Shown here: positions 36,502 through 46,415 of the stretch, piece by piece | How the letters are laid out: every line of letters starts with the position of its first letter | Numbering within the stretch: position 1 is the stretch's first letter | Source: Deltaproteobacteria bacterium | GTDB lineage: Bacteria > Myxococcota > Myxococcia > Myxococcales > SZAS-1 | NCBI GenBank assembly: GCA_018266075.1 | Contig: JAFEBB010000018.1 | Span: forward strand, 1-64,000 | Length of the DNA: 64,000 bases | Reading direction: 5' to 3' | The notes under the pieces: model-generated | Seen by the model: the letters and a program-made list of their open reading frames with translations, nothing else | The model's database searches: none | Told to the model about the DNA's origin: nothing | Translations under genes and position numbers: made by a program

Positions 36502-38445
36502 CTAACCTCGCGCGCGGCGACGGCGCAGGCCGAGCATTGCGAGCGCAAGCACACCGAAGGCGGCGCTGTCCGGCGTGCTCGTGCAGCCGCAGCCCCCGGA
36601 CTCGGCCTTGCTGCCGCCGCCCGTGGAACCGGACGCCGCCGCGCTCGCGTGCGAGCCGGTGCTGCCCGTGGTGGCGCCCGCGGACGTCGTCGAGGTGGCC
36701 TCGCCGCCGCTCGAGCCCGTCGACGAGGAAGTGGAGATCGTGCTGCCGCTGCTGCTGCTCGACGACGAAGAGGTCGCGGAGCTGCTGCTCGCGCTCGAGG
36801 ACGAAGCAGACGTCGTGGAGCTGCTGCTGCTGGTCGTGCCCGACGAGGACGACGACGAGCTCGTGGAGCTGCTGCTCGTCGACGACGTCCCGCTGCTGCT
36901 CGCGCTCGAACCGCTGCCCGAGCCGCTGCCGCTCGACGACGCGTCCGTCGACGCACCGCTCGAGCTCGACGTGCTCGAGTCGCTCGAGCCGCTGCTGCTG
37001 CCACTTCCACTCGACGTGCTCGAGTCGCTCGAGCCGCTGCTGCCGCTGGTGGCGCTCGACGACGAGTCCGTCGTCGAGGTGCCGGTGCTGGAGCTGGCGA
37101 CCGTCGTGCCCGGACCGGCGTCCGTGGCCTGGCAGTTTCCGGAGGCGTCGCAGGTGCCGCCCGTGCAGGCGGTGCCCTCGGGCGCAATCGCGTATTGGCA
37201 CGCGCCGGACGGGATCGCGCACGTGCCCACCTGACACGGACCTGCGCTGCTGGCGCAGTCGGCGTCCTGGGTGCACTGGCAGGTGCTCGAGGTGACGCCG
37301 CAGACGCCCGCCGTGCACTGCGCCTGCTCGCACGTGAAGGCCGCGGTGCACGCGGTGCCGTCGGAAGCGGGGTCGAAGTCGCAGGTGCCGTTGGCGTGGG
37401 CGCACGAGGGCGCGGCCTGGCATGGGCCCGGCGCCGCGCAGAGCGCCGGGAGCGTCGCGTCGCCGCTGGTGCAGCGGTTGAGGCGGTTGCTCCACCACTG
37501 CTGCACGTACCAGGTGCGGCCCTGGTAGGTCACGGTGTCGCCCACGCCGCCCGTGTCGCAGATGTCGGAGATCTCGCCGCACTGGTTGCTGTTGTCGCCC
37601 CAGGCCGCGGGGTTGGCGTACTGGACCTGCGTGTCAAGGCCGATGTCGGGATCGGTGGCCGCCTCCACGAGCTCGTGCGAGGCGGTGTCGGTGGTCCGGG
37701 CCAGGCCGGTGTTCTCGCCGCCGCAGCCCACCGCGCAGTTGCCGGTGTACTCGTCCGCGACCACGCCGTACACGAGCGGCGCGCCGTTGAAGGTGCCGGT
37801 GTTGTGGTACGCGCAGAACTGCGCGCACGAGTCGCCCGAGCCGTCCGGACCGGTGATGCGCACGTTGGCCGGGAAGTTGATCATGTAGACGGTGCTGGTG
37901 TTCCCGGTGCAGTCCTGCACGGGCGCCTCGAGGTTTCCGGCGGTGATTTGCGCGGCGAGCTCGGACTGAATCTGTGCGTCGGAGACGGTGCAGGTCGTGG
38001 TCACCGAGGCCGGACAGTGCGCCGGGGAGATGACCACGCCCGCGCTCGCGCTCCCGGTGAGGATGCCCTGCTGCGTGCCGCCACTGAGGAAGGTGGCGTA
38101 TTCCTGCAGGCCGGCCCAGTACGGCGTGCGCGTCACGTCGTCATAGAACTGCGGCAGGTTGGTCTGCAGCTCCGCCTCCACCGAGCTGTTCCAGAACACG
38201 GGCACCACGCGCGCCTGCTGGAGCACCGGCCCGCCGAAGTACGAGAGCTTCGGGCTCCGGCAGACGGGGTTCACCCGCGGGGTCGGCCCGGCCGACGGCC
38301 CGCGATAAGGCACGATCCCAAATCTCTGTGTGGTCAGCGGCGCGCGCGCGCTCGACGGTCCGGCGTGGTCATCCTGCGCCGCCGCACCACACCCCACGGC
38401 CCACACGCCCAACGCCAATGCCACGGACATCGACAGTGCTCTCAT
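36502..38445 (-). CDS. MYXO-CTERM surface protein with HELVE metalloprotease-like domain
   Basis: The 647-aa protein has a lipoprotein-like signal (MRALSMSVALALGVWAVGC). The N-terminal domain has SHELVEAATDPDIG, a zinc-protease-like H-E-x-x-E motif also found in EXORDIUM/phosphate-induced proteins. A Cys-rich region (TCQCTQDADC, GTCDASGNC) follows, then about 140 residues of Ser/Thr/Gly. The end, GGCGCTSTPDSAAFGVLALAMLGLRRRR, is a MYXO-CTERM tail: Cys motif, hydrophobic stretch, arginines, processed by a rhombosortase-type enzyme. Surface anchoring is expected. Confidence 0.85.
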   Translation of the reverse strand: MRALSMSVALALGVWAVGCGAAAQDDHAGPSSARAPLTTQRFGIVPYRGPSAGPTPRVNPVCRSPKLSYFGGPVLQQARVVPVFWNSSVEAELQTNLPQFYDDVTRTPYWAGLQEYATFLSGGTQQGILTGSASAGVVISPAHCPASVTTTCTVSDAQIQSELAAQITAGNLEAPVQDCTGNTSTVYMINFPANVRITGPDGSGDSCAQFCAYHNTGTFNGAPLVYGVVADEYTGNCAVGCGGENTGLARTTDTASHELVEAATDPDIGLDTQVQYANPAAWGDNSNQCGEISDICDTGGVGDTVTYQGRTWYVQQWWSNRLNRCTSGDATLPALCAAPGPCQAAPSCAHANGTCDFDPASDGTACTAAFTCEQAQCTAGVCGVTSSTCQCTQDADCASSAGPCQVGTCAIPSGACQYAIAPEGTACTGGTCDASGNCQATDAGPGTTVASSSTGTSTTDSSSSATSGSSGSSDSSTSSGSGSSSGSSDSSTSSSSGASTDASSSGSGSGSGSSASSSGTSSTSSSSTSSSSSSSGTTSSSSSTTSASSSSASSSSATSSSSSSSSGSTISTSSSTGSSGGEATSTTSAGATTGSTGSHASAAASGSTGGGSKAESGGCGCTSTPDSAAFGVLALAMLGLRRRRARG

Positions 38446-38634
38446 CGGACTCGTTCCTGCCTCGAATAGGGGGTGCGCAGCAGCGCTGGCCTGAAGCGCG
38501 CGCGTTGCGTGCGTCGAAGGGTGTCGCCGCCGGGATCGTCGAGCGCAAGGACACGGGCTCATTCTGCCGCTGCACGACCGCCCGCCCTCTCCCCGCGCGC
38601 GCATCCTACCCGCCTCGCACCGGTCGCCAAGGGC

Positions 38635-39117
38635 TTACTGCTTGTACTTGCCGAAGTCGTCCGCGGTCAGGCTCATGGCGAGCTCGGTCCACTTCTCGTC
38701 TTCGCTCGCGGGCACGCCGTGCTTCTCGATCTCCTCGAGCACGCGCGTGTTCACCATGATCTTGGACTGCGTCCGGAGCGCGAGGGCGATGGCGTCGCTC
38801 GGGCGGGCATCCAGCGTGAGCCGCTCGTCGCCGCGAATGAGGCGAATCTCGGCGTGGAACGTTCCGTCCTGCAGATCCGAAATCTCGACGTACTCGACGG
38901 TGAACCCAACCTGCTCGATCACGGCGACCAGCAAGTCGTGCGTGAGCGGCCGCGGCGGCGTGACGTCTTCCAGCTCGGCGGCGATGGCCATGGCTTCCGG
39001 CTCGCCGATCCAGATGGGGATCTGGGTGTCGCTCTCCGGCTCTCGGAGGAGGATGACCGGCGTCTTCGAATCGGGCTCAATGCCGAGGCCTTCGAGCTCG
39101 AGCGGTTTAGACGGCAT
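38635..39117 (-). CDS. Bifunctional nuclease (BFN/DUF151) domain protein
   Basis: The 160-aa protein matches the BFN domain, with VILLREPESDTQIPIWIGEPEAMAIA and LDARPSDAIALALR. The plant founder member has DNase/RNase activity; the bacterial role is unclear. It overlaps the 3' end of miaB by 11 bases, so translation is probably coupled and a link to RNA metabolism is plausible. No signal peptide. Confidence 0.88.
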   Translation of the reverse strand: MPSKPLELEGLGIEPDSKTPVILLREPESDTQIPIWIGEPEAMAIAAELEDVTPPRPLTHDLLVAVIEQVGFTVEYVEISDLQDGTFHAEIRLIRGDERLTLDARPSDAIALALRTQSKIMVNTRVLEEIEKHGVPASEDEKWTELAMSLTADDFGKYKQ

Positions 39118-40486
39118 GTGCCGAGCTTACCTGGATCCCGGCGAGGGCGTTATGCCGCGCGCCCTCCACCTTCACGCGTGCGAACGTGCCTGCCGCCGCG
39201 TCTCCAGCGAAGTTCACCACGCGATTGTGGGCCGTGCGGCCCATGCGCAGATCCGCGCGGGTGCGGCTAGGGCCTTCCACGAGCACGTCGACGATCTGCC
39301 CCAGGCTCTCGCGCGCGAGCTCGGTGCCGATGTCCTGCTGGCGCTTCTGCAGACGCTCCAGCCGCGCGACCTTCACGTCGTGCGCCACCACGCCCCACTC
39401 TTCCTCGTGGCGAATGGCCGAGGTGCGCGGGCGCGGCGAGTACACGAAGGAGTAGATGTTGTCGTACCGGACGCGCTCGAGGAGCTGCATGGTCTTCTCG
39501 AAGTCGTCGTCGGTCTCGCCGGGGAAGCCCACGATGATGTCGGTGGTGACGGCGATGTCGGGCCGCGCGGCGCGGAGCCTCGCCAGCCGCTCCAGGTACT
39601 CCTCGACCGTGTAGTCGCGGCGCATGCGCTTGAGCACGGTGTCCGAGCCGCTCTGGACGGGGAGATGGAAGTGCGGCGCGATCTTGGGCTCCTTGCGGAA
39701 GGCCTCGATGAGCGCGTCGGAGAGGTCGTGCGGGTGCGAGGTGGTGAAGCGCACGCGCTCGATGCCGGGCACCTGCGCGGTGCGCAGCAGCAGCTCCGCG
39801 AAGTCGACGCCGCCCAGGTACGAGTTCACGTTCTGCCCGAGCAGCGTGACCTCTTTGACGCCCACGTCGGCGAGCGCCTTCACCTCGAGCATCACCTCGG
39901 CGACCGGGCGGCTCACCTCGCGCCCTCGCGTGCGCGGCACGACGCAGAACGCGCAGACGTTGTTGCAGCCCTTCATCACCGTAACGAATTCACTGACTTT
40001 GCCGCGGGCGCTGTCGGGATCGGCGCGGGGGAAGACGTACTCCTCGGAGTCCATCCACGCGGTCTCGACCACGCGCTCCTTCTGCTCCACGCGCGCGAGG
40101 ATCTCGGGCAGCTTGCCGATGGCGTCGGGGCCGAGCACGAAGTCCACGTAGGGCACGCGCTGGGTGAGCGCTTCCTTCTCCTGCTGGGCCACGCAGCCGG
40201 CCACGCCGATGAGCGCGCCGCGCGAGAGCTTCACCTGGCGGTAGCGGCCGAGCGCGGAGAAGAGCTTCTGCTCGGCCTTCTCGCGGATGGCGCAGGTGTT
40301 GAGGAGGATGAGATCGGCGCTCTCGGCGTCGGGCGTGGCCGCGTAGCCCTGGTTCTTGAGGATCTCCGCCATGCGCGCGGAGTCGCTCTCGTTCATCTGG
40401 CAGCCGAAGGTGTGGATGAACGCGCGCTTGCCCGTGGAGGCGAGAGCGGGCGTTTCGGGCTGGGTGGGCAGGACATTCAGCTTCAT
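39107..40486 (-). CDS. miaB: tRNA-2-methylthio-N6-dimethylallyladenosine synthase
   Basis: The 459-aa enzyme adds a methylthio group to i6A37 of tRNA. It has the N-terminal MTTase domain with Cys29 (FGCQMN), Cys65 and Cys98 for one cluster, and the radical-SAM motif GCNNVCAFC (Cys174, 178, 181), then a TRAM domain at the C-terminus. It could be confused with MtaB/RimO, but FIHTFGCQMNESDS and VPRTRGRE fit MiaB best. It is upstream of the BFN gene, with an REP cluster before its start. Confidence 0.95.
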   Translation of the reverse strand: MKLNVLPTQPETPALASTGKRAFIHTFGCQMNESDSARMAEILKNQGYAATPDAESADLILLNTCAIREKAEQKLFSALGRYRQVKLSRGALIGVAGCVAQQEKEALTQRVPYVDFVLGPDAIGKLPEILARVEQKERVVETAWMDSEEYVFPRADPDSARGKVSEFVTVMKGCNNVCAFCVVPRTRGREVSRPVAEVMLEVKALADVGVKEVTLLGQNVNSYLGGVDFAELLLRTAQVPGIERVRFTTSHPHDLSDALIEAFRKEPKIAPHFHLPVQSGSDTVLKRMRRDYTVEEYLERLARLRAARPDIAVTTDIIVGFPGETDDDFEKTMQLLERVRYDNIYSFVYSPRPRTSAIRHEEEWGVVAHDVKVARLERLQKRQQDIGTELARESLGQIVDVLVEGPSRTRADLRMGRTAHNRVVNFAGDAAAGTFARVKVEGARHNALAGIQVSSAHAV

Positions 40487-40511
40487 CGCGCGGGCTTCCT
40501 ACCTCGGCTGG

Positions 40512-40545
40512 GTCGGGGCTTGGAAGCCCCTCCTGCATCCACCAC
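40512..40545 (-). repeat. REP-like hairpin, type B
   Basis: The minus strand reads GCAGGAGGGGCTTCC-AAGCCCCGAC, with a 7-bp stem GGGGCTT/AAGCCCC. The copy at 46335 includes the same flank, GTGGATG. Confidence 0.65.
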
Positions 40546-40551
40546 GGGTTT

Positions 40552-40576
40552 GTCGGCGCTGGGAAGCGCCTCCCAC
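40552..40576 (-). repeat. REP-like hairpin, type A
   Basis: On the minus strand it has a GTGGGAG head, stem GGCGCT/AGCGCC and a GAC end. It faces the copy at 40626 in inverted orientation. The gap 40487-40809 has no gene and is mostly these elements. Confidence 0.7.
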
Positions 40577-40625
40577 AACCTGGGTCGGCCAAGTGGTCTC
40601 CAAACAAGTTTGGGTAGGAGAGTCT

Positions 40626-40650
40626 GTGGGAGGCGCTTCCCAGCGCCGAC
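40626..40650 (+). repeat. REP-like hairpin, type A
   Basis: GTGGGAG head, stem GGCGCT/AGCGCC, GAC end. With 40552-40576 it forms an inverted REP pair. Confidence 0.7.
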
Positions 40651-40683
40651 ATCCTTGAGAAACCAACCGGTGACCTGAGCTTC

Positions 40684-40707
40684 GTGGGAGGCGCTTCCCA
40701 GCGCCGA
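40684..40707 (+). repeat. REP-like hairpin, type A
   Basis: Same sequence as the copy at 40626, in tandem with it 34 bases later. Confidence 0.7.
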
Positions 40708-40809
40708 GACTGGATTGCCAGCGCCTCGCCCCCTCGCTTGCTATTCATGGCCCCCGGCGACGCCACGGCAGACCTACGTTGCCTAATCCCCCAAACCTCG
40801 AGGACGACG

Positions 40810-41703
<894 letters not shown>

Positions 41704-41714
41704 CAGATTGCGCC

Positions 41715-42329
41715 TCACCGCCCCGTCGCCAGCGCCGCCGGGAACTTCCTTTTCCGCGACACGCAGGTCCAGCACTTCATCGGGCCGAACTGCGTATCGA
41801 ACTCGGTCGTGCGCAGCTCGAGAACCTCCAACTCGGGCTCGATCGCGTCCACGATGTCGCGCGCGGTGCGCCGCGGCGGTCCCATCTCGCGCCCCTTCAC
41901 CTCCGTACTTCCCACCAGCGTCAGCCAGAGCCCGCCCGGCTTGAGCGCGCTCGCCACCCGTTCCGCAAACCGCGCGCGCTCCTTCGCCTCGTCGAACACG
42001 TGGAAACAACCGCGGTCGAAGACGAAACCGACCGGCTTGATCGGCGCGTCGCCGAGAATGTCCATCACCTCGAAGCGGACGCGCTTGGCGCCCTTCGCCT
42101 TCGCCCTCGCCTGCTCTACCGCGAGCGGCGCGAGATCGACGCCGAGGACGTCGAAGCCCTTGCTCGCGAGCCAGATCGCGTTCGTGCCCGTGCCGCATCC
42201 AATCTCGAGCGCGCGCGTTGGCTTCAACTTGGTCGACTTCACGAACGCCACGAGCAGCGAATCGGGCTTGCCGGTGTCCCAGGGCAGGAAGCCCTGCGCG
42301 TAGGCGTCGTTCCAGGAGGGATGGGCCAT
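41715..42329 (-). CDS. SAM-dependent methyltransferase
   Basis: The 204-aa protein has class I methyltransferase motif I (ALEIGCGTGTNAIWLASKGFDVLGVDLA) and a tail with KCWTCVSRKRKFP. The N-terminus WNDAYAQGFLPWDTGKPDSLL resembles the thiopurine/TehB-type group, whose members methylate small sulfur, selenium or tellurium compounds. The substrate is not known. The two C-terminal cysteines (C-W-T-C) are unusual. Confidence 0.85.
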   Translation of the reverse strand: MAHPSWNDAYAQGFLPWDTGKPDSLLVAFVKSTKLKPTRALEIGCGTGTNAIWLASKGFDVLGVDLAPLAVEQARAKAKGAKRVRFEVMDILGDAPIKPVGFVFDRGCFHVFDEAKERARFAERVASALKPGGLWLTLVGSTEVKGREMGPPRRTARDIVDAIEPELEVLELRTTEFDTQFGPMKCWTCVSRKRKFPAALATGR

Positions 42330-42402
42330 GCCCGAGAGCGTAACGAACGCCCTCGGGCACGACCAGCGACCGCTTCTCGGATGTGGGCCCCACCGCGAGC
42401 CG

Positions 42403-43137
42403 CTACGGGCGGCACTCGTTGAGCTCGGGGACCTTTCCGTTGAGGGTCATGGCCAGGTTGCGAACCATGCCCGGCGGCGCGCCGACATAAATCGTAGAGC
42501 CCGTCTTGGTATTGGCGACGTCACTCACGCAGTACTTGAGGTAGGACTTGTCGCAGGGATACGGACCCATGATCTCGTGCCCCACGACCACGGCGGCACC
42601 GGACGCCGTCGTGATGGGACACGCACAGATGATCTGCCCCTTGGGGATGGGCTTGTCGAAACCCGGGAACGACTTGCCCTCGGTGCTCGCGAAGCACATC
42701 CCGCCATCACACTGTGCGTAGGCGCCTTCGGAGGGTCCGCCGCCGCAGTGGTAGATCGCGCGCTTGCCGTTCGGCGCGATCACCTCTTCCGGCAGGCTGT
42801 ACGTGCTCACCATGTAGCGATTGATCGGCCCCTTCGCGTTGACCTCGCAGACGTCCCCTTTGTGCATCGGGAACGGCAGGCTGATGCTGTTGCCCTTCTT
42901 CACCTCGCACTGACAGTAGGCAACCCCGTCGTACACCGTGCAGCGCGCGGACGCGCAGAGCGCGTAGGTCTGGTTCGCGCAGATCTTCATGTCCTGCTTC
43001 TCAATCGCCTTCTTTTCCAGATCCTCTTTCACACTCTCCGCCCGGGCACTCGCGCCCCCCACGGCCATCGCGAGCACCGCGGCGATTGCGCCAAGCCAGC
43101 GCGTCGGGTGCTTCGCAAACTTCCTGGAGCGAATCAT
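42403..43137 (-). CDS. Secreted Cys-rich protein of unknown function
   Basis: The 244-aa protein has a signal peptide (MIRSRKFAKHPTRWLGAIAAVLAMAVGGASARA). The mature part has about 14 cysteines in pairs (KICANQTYALCASARC, AYCQCEVKKG, ICACPITT), probably disulfide-bonded. No family was recognised. It is likely periplasmic or secreted. It is downstream of a small membrane protein gene on the same strand, with a 58-base gap. Confidence 0.7.
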   Translation of the reverse strand: MIRSRKFAKHPTRWLGAIAAVLAMAVGGASARAESVKEDLEKKAIEKQDMKICANQTYALCASARCTVYDGVAYCQCEVKKGNSISLPFPMHKGDVCEVNAKGPINRYMVSTYSLPEEVIAPNGKRAIYHCGGGPSEGAYAQCDGGMCFASTEGKSFPGFDKPIPKGQIICACPITTASGAAVVVGHEIMGPYPCDKSYLKYCVSDVANTKTGSTIYVGAPPGMVRNLAMTLNGKVPELNECRP

Positions 43138-43195
43138 CGTCCCTCCCCTTCAAGGTTCGACACTTGCGACTTCGGCCATTCACGAAGAGCAACAC

Positions 43196-43636
43196 TCAAG
43201 AATGCACCCGGCGCTCGCGGATACCGTGCAGGGCAGGACCGGCGCGCACCTGAAGCACCGCCTGCGCCGCGCCGATGGCGATGTGAAACAGGCAAGCCGG
43301 CAGCAGGACAATCCCCACAGGCGCCCCGCGAATCGCGACGAAGGCGAAGTAGAGCCCCACCAGAAGGTTGTAGGCGATCATCCCGCGAGCGGCCCGGGCC
43401 AGGTCGTGCTCCGAACCGGGCCGCGGCCAGGACGCGAGACAAAGCGACGCGAGCGCGAGCGCACACACCTGGCCCAGAGCCTCCGCTTCGACTCCAGCCT
43501 CGGAGCCAAACAGCAGCCGCGCCACGAACGACGGGGCAATCAATAGGACCAGACTCGTCGAGGCCCCGACCAGGACCGACAGAATCAATAGCTCGCGCAG
43601 AACCCTGACTTGCCTATCGTGTGTCCAGGCTTTCAT
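43196..43636 (-). CDS. Small integral membrane protein of unknown function
   Basis: The 146-aa protein has about four hydrophobic segments (ELLILSVLVGASTSLVLLI, CALALASLCLAS, NLLVGLYFAFVAI, GIVLLPACLFHIAIGAA). No conserved motif is recognised. It is probably in the inner membrane. It lies at the edge of a gene-free stretch. Confidence 0.6.
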   Translation of the reverse strand: MKAWTHDRQVRVLRELLILSVLVGASTSLVLLIAPSFVARLLFGSEAGVEAEALGQVCALALASLCLASWPRPGSEHDLARAARGMIAYNLLVGLYFAFVAIRGAPVGIVLLPACLFHIAIGAAQAVLQVRAGPALHGIRERRVHS

Positions 43637-43842
43637 GAACCCTCAGTCATGGTCCGAAGGGCTCATGAATGTTGGACACTGAGATCGGCACGGGCAAGAC
43701 CGCGGTCAGAGAACCCCTTCGTCCTCCGGGACGAATCCGGGGTGCACACTCCGACACGCTCACTCGCTGACTGCTGTGCGTGTGGGAATCCAAGTCATCG
43801 CGTCAGCGGAGTCGAACCTGTTGACGGGCAGCCCAGCTCGGC

Positions 43843-43865
43843 GTCGGGGCTTGGAAGCCCCTTGC
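43843..43865 (-). repeat. REP-like hairpin, type B
   Basis: The minus strand has GGGGCTTCCAAGCCCCGAC, the same stem as at 40512, with a shortened head. Confidence 0.6.
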
Positions 43866-44014
43866 TTATAGGGCGTGAGGTATCACTTCGCTTGTCGGGG
43901 CTCACCAGGCCGACAAGCCCAAAGTCGATTGAGACTGTGTAGGAGCCAGGACCGGTGAGCCCCGCGTTTACTCGAAGCCCGGACAGTTGCATGAGCCGAG
44001 GTTCGCCTCGAGTC

Positions 44015-44038
44015 GTCGGCGCTGGGGAGCGCCTCCCA
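44015..44038 (-). repeat. REP-like hairpin, type A
   Basis: The minus strand has a GGGAG head and stem GGCGCT-CCCC-AGCGCC; one base differs in the loop. It is inverted relative to the copy at 44098. Confidence 0.65.
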
Positions 44039-44097
44039 CAACGACACTTCCACATCGATCGAACCGAGTTTGGGATCCAATTTGACGCCTGAGTTCT

Positions 44098-44122
44098 GTG
44101 GGAGGCGCTTCCCAGCGCCGAC
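44098..44122 (+). repeat. REP-like hairpin, type A
   Basis: GTGGGAG head, stem GGCGCT/AGCGCC and GAC end, identical to the copy at 40626. Confidence 0.7.
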
Positions 44123-44158
44123 CCAACTCGGCATCGTGGTCAACAGACATCTCGGATG

Positions 44159-44180
44159 TAGAGCCGCTTCCAAGCGGCAA
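44159..44180 (+). repeat. REP-like hairpin, type C
   Basis: Stem GCCGCTT/AAGCGGC with a TGTAGA head. Compared with types A and B the stem has paired changes on both sides. Confidence 0.5.
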
Positions 44181-44221
44181 GCCTCGTGCCTACCCATTCC
44201 TGAATTTGGATGGGGGGCGCG

Positions 44222-46321
44222 ATGGCGTCTGCACGATTCTCCGCATGGCTTCTGTTGGCATTCGCGTTCGCGACCTCGAGTGACGCGCTCGCGCAGCCGA
44301 TGGCGGGCCGGGCGCGCTCCAATCGAATTCTGGGCGTCGTGCGCGGCGGAGGCGCGCCGATTGCGGCTTCGACCGTGACGCTCTGGGAAGCGAGCGCGCA
44401 GGCGCCGCGGAAGCTCGCTCAGATCAAGACGAACGCGAACGGCGAGTTCCAGCTCCCCACGGCGGGCGCCCACGCCACCGCCAGCCTCTACCTGACGGCC
44501 GTCGGGGGTGCCCCCAAGGCCGCAAAGGAGAACGGCGACGCCTCCACGATCACGCTGATGACCATCCTGGGGAGTCGTCCACCTCCGCGCGTCACCATCA
44601 ACGAATTCACCACGGTCGCCTCGGTCTGGACGCACGCCCAGTTCCTCACCGGCGCCGACCTCCGCGGAACCCCGCTCGGGTTGCGCATCGCCGCGGGGAA
44701 CATGCCCAGCTTCGTCGATCTCACCACGGGCGATTACGGCGCCACGATCATCGATGCCATCAACGGTCAGCAGACGCCGACCCTGGCGAACTTCACAACC
44801 CTTGCGAACGTCGTGGCCGCGTGCGTGACGCGCCTGAAGCCCGACGCGTGCAACACCTTCTTCACCGCCGCGACCGACCCGCGCGGGAAGACCCCGACGA
44901 ACACGCTCGAGGCACTTCAGACCATCGCGCGGAATCCCTCGTATCAACCCAATCGCGTGTTCGCGCTGCTCGACACGTTCTATCCGGTCGACCACGCGAA
45001 GGAGCTCCGCCCCACCCCGTTCCTCCCCTACCTGAGCAATCCGCCGACCGCGTGGGTCCTGCCCCTCAAGTTCACGGGCGGCGGCTTGAATGGCCCGGGC
45101 AAGATCATGTTCGACAGCGAGGGCAACGCCTGGTCGGGTGTGAACTTCGTCGTCGGCGGCCAGTCGCTCGACGCGTTCTGGAACGGAAATCTTTCAAAGT
45201 ACTCGCCGAACGGGAAAGCGCTCTCGCCGACGCCCTCGGGCTTCACCGGCGGCGGCATCCTCGGGCCTGGCTTCGGCACCGCCATCACCTCCGACGACAA
45301 GGTCTGGGTCACCAGCACCTCGGGCAAGACGATTTCCCTATTCGACAAGAACGGCAAAGCGCTCTCGCCACCCGAGGGCTACAACTTCGGCGGCAAGCTC
45401 GGCTTGATGCAGTCGATCATCGTCACGCCGAAGGGCGACGTGTGGGCGCTCGACTTCGGTAACGATCAAATTGTCTATTTGCCGCAGGGCGACCCCAGCA
45501 AAGTGAAGTTCTATTGTCAGACGCCCGAGGGCCAATCGAAGAAGGACAACCCGTGCAAACTGAGCGGGCCCTTCCACCTCGCGATCGATCAGCAAGATCG
45601 AATCTGGGTCGACAACGCCACCGGCGACACCGTCACCCGCTTCCCCGCGAGCGATCCGACGAAGTTTGAGGTCTTCCCGGTCGGCGGACACTCGGGAAAG
45701 GGCATGGCGGTCGACAGCCACGGCTACGTGTGGGTCACCAACACCATGGGCAAAGGGCTCGACGTCGCGACGAAGGCCAAGCTCCTCGAGCTCAAGCTGA
45801 CCGGCAAGATCAAGGACCTCGACGAGACGGTTTACAACTACCTCGCGCAACGTGAGAACGGCAGCATCACCATGTTGCAGCCGGATGGGCAGCAATTACC
45901 CGGCGGCTCGGTGTTCACGGCCGGCGACACGCTCTGGGGACCGTGGGGCGTGGCGATCGACGGGAATGATCACGTCTGGGTTTCACTCTTCATGGGACCT
46001 GGCCGCTTGGCGGAGCTCTGCGGCAGCAACATCGAGACGTGCCCGCCCGGGATGAAGACCGGCGACGCCATCTCGCCGCCGGGTGGATACGCCGGCGGCG
46101 GCATGCAGCACCTCACGGATGTCGGCGTGGATCCCGCGGGCAACGTCTGGGTCGCCGACAACTGGGAGGACCCGCAGGCGTGCTTTGGGAAAGCGCCCGA
46201 GTCGGAGTCGACCCGGTGCGGTGGAAATGGCCTGACCATCTTTTATGGAATGGCCAAGCCGGTGCGCGCGCCGCAGATCGGGCCGGCGCAGCCGGAGAGG
46301 GAACATCTCGCCGGGGAGTAG
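44222..46321 (+). CDS. Exported protein with regulatory-like Ig domain and beta-propeller
   Basis: The 699-aa protein has a signal peptide (MASARFSAWLLLAFAFATSSDALA). An N-terminal carboxypeptidase-regulatory-like fold follows (ILGVVRGGGAPIAASTVTLWEAS...TNANGEFQLP). The rest is a propeller with repeats such as GPWGVAIDGNDHVWVS, VGVDPAGNVWVADN and HLAIDQQDRIWVDN, as in NHL or virginiamycin-B-lyase-like proteins. The lyase residues cannot be confirmed. The ATG at 44222 has GGGGGG upstream; one at 44210 is possible. Confidence 0.75.
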   Translation: MASARFSAWLLLAFAFATSSDALAQPMAGRARSNRILGVVRGGGAPIAASTVTLWEASAQAPRKLAQIKTNANGEFQLPTAGAHATASLYLTAVGGAPKAAKENGDASTITLMTILGSRPPPRVTINEFTTVASVWTHAQFLTGADLRGTPLGLRIAAGNMPSFVDLTTGDYGATIIDAINGQQTPTLANFTTLANVVAACVTRLKPDACNTFFTAATDPRGKTPTNTLEALQTIARNPSYQPNRVFALLDTFYPVDHAKELRPTPFLPYLSNPPTAWVLPLKFTGGGLNGPGKIMFDSEGNAWSGVNFVVGGQSLDAFWNGNLSKYSPNGKALSPTPSGFTGGGILGPGFGTAITSDDKVWVTSTSGKTISLFDKNGKALSPPEGYNFGGKLGLMQSIIVTPKGDVWALDFGNDQIVYLPQGDPSKVKFYCQTPEGQSKKDNPCKLSGPFHLAIDQQDRIWVDNATGDTVTRFPASDPTKFEVFPVGGHSGKGMAVDSHGYVWVTNTMGKGLDVATKAKLLELKLTGKIKDLDETVYNYLAQRENGSITMLQPDGQQLPGGSVFTAGDTLWGPWGVAIDGNDHVWVSLFMGPGRLAELCGSNIETCPPGMKTGDAISPPGGYAGGGMQHLTDVGVDPAGNVWVADNWEDPQACFGKAPESESTRCGGNGLTIFYGMAKPVRAPQIGPAQPEREHLAGE

Positions 46322-46334
46322 GTCGTTCGTGAGA

Positions 46335-46366
46335 GTCGGGGCTTGGAACCCCTCCTACATCCACCA
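46335..46366 (-). repeat. REP-like hairpin, type B
   Basis: The minus strand has a TGTAGGAG head and GGGGTTCCAAGCCCCGAC. It shares the flank with the copy at 40512. The stem has one G-T pair. Confidence 0.6.
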
Positions 46367-46415
46367 CGTCCGTGCTTCCGATTGGGTCGGCCCAACGTGA
46401 TGGGCACTCTCGCGA

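Larger units (their letters stand above)
43637..44221. other. Gene-free stretch with REP-like elements
   Basis: About 585 bases with no ORF that looks real. It contains four REP-like hairpins and no tRNA or transposase. It is the main intergenic repeat cluster of the window. Confidence 0.6.

Noticed and set aside
36575-37234. Leu/Val/Glu-rich plus-strand ORF and apparent tandem repeat
   Set aside because: It is the complement of the Ser/Thr linker codons of the MYXO-CTERM gene.
43637-44221. tRNA or small transposon in the gene-free stretch
   Set aside because: No cloverleaf with a TTC arm or CCA end and no transposase frame; the structure is explained by REP-like hairpins.
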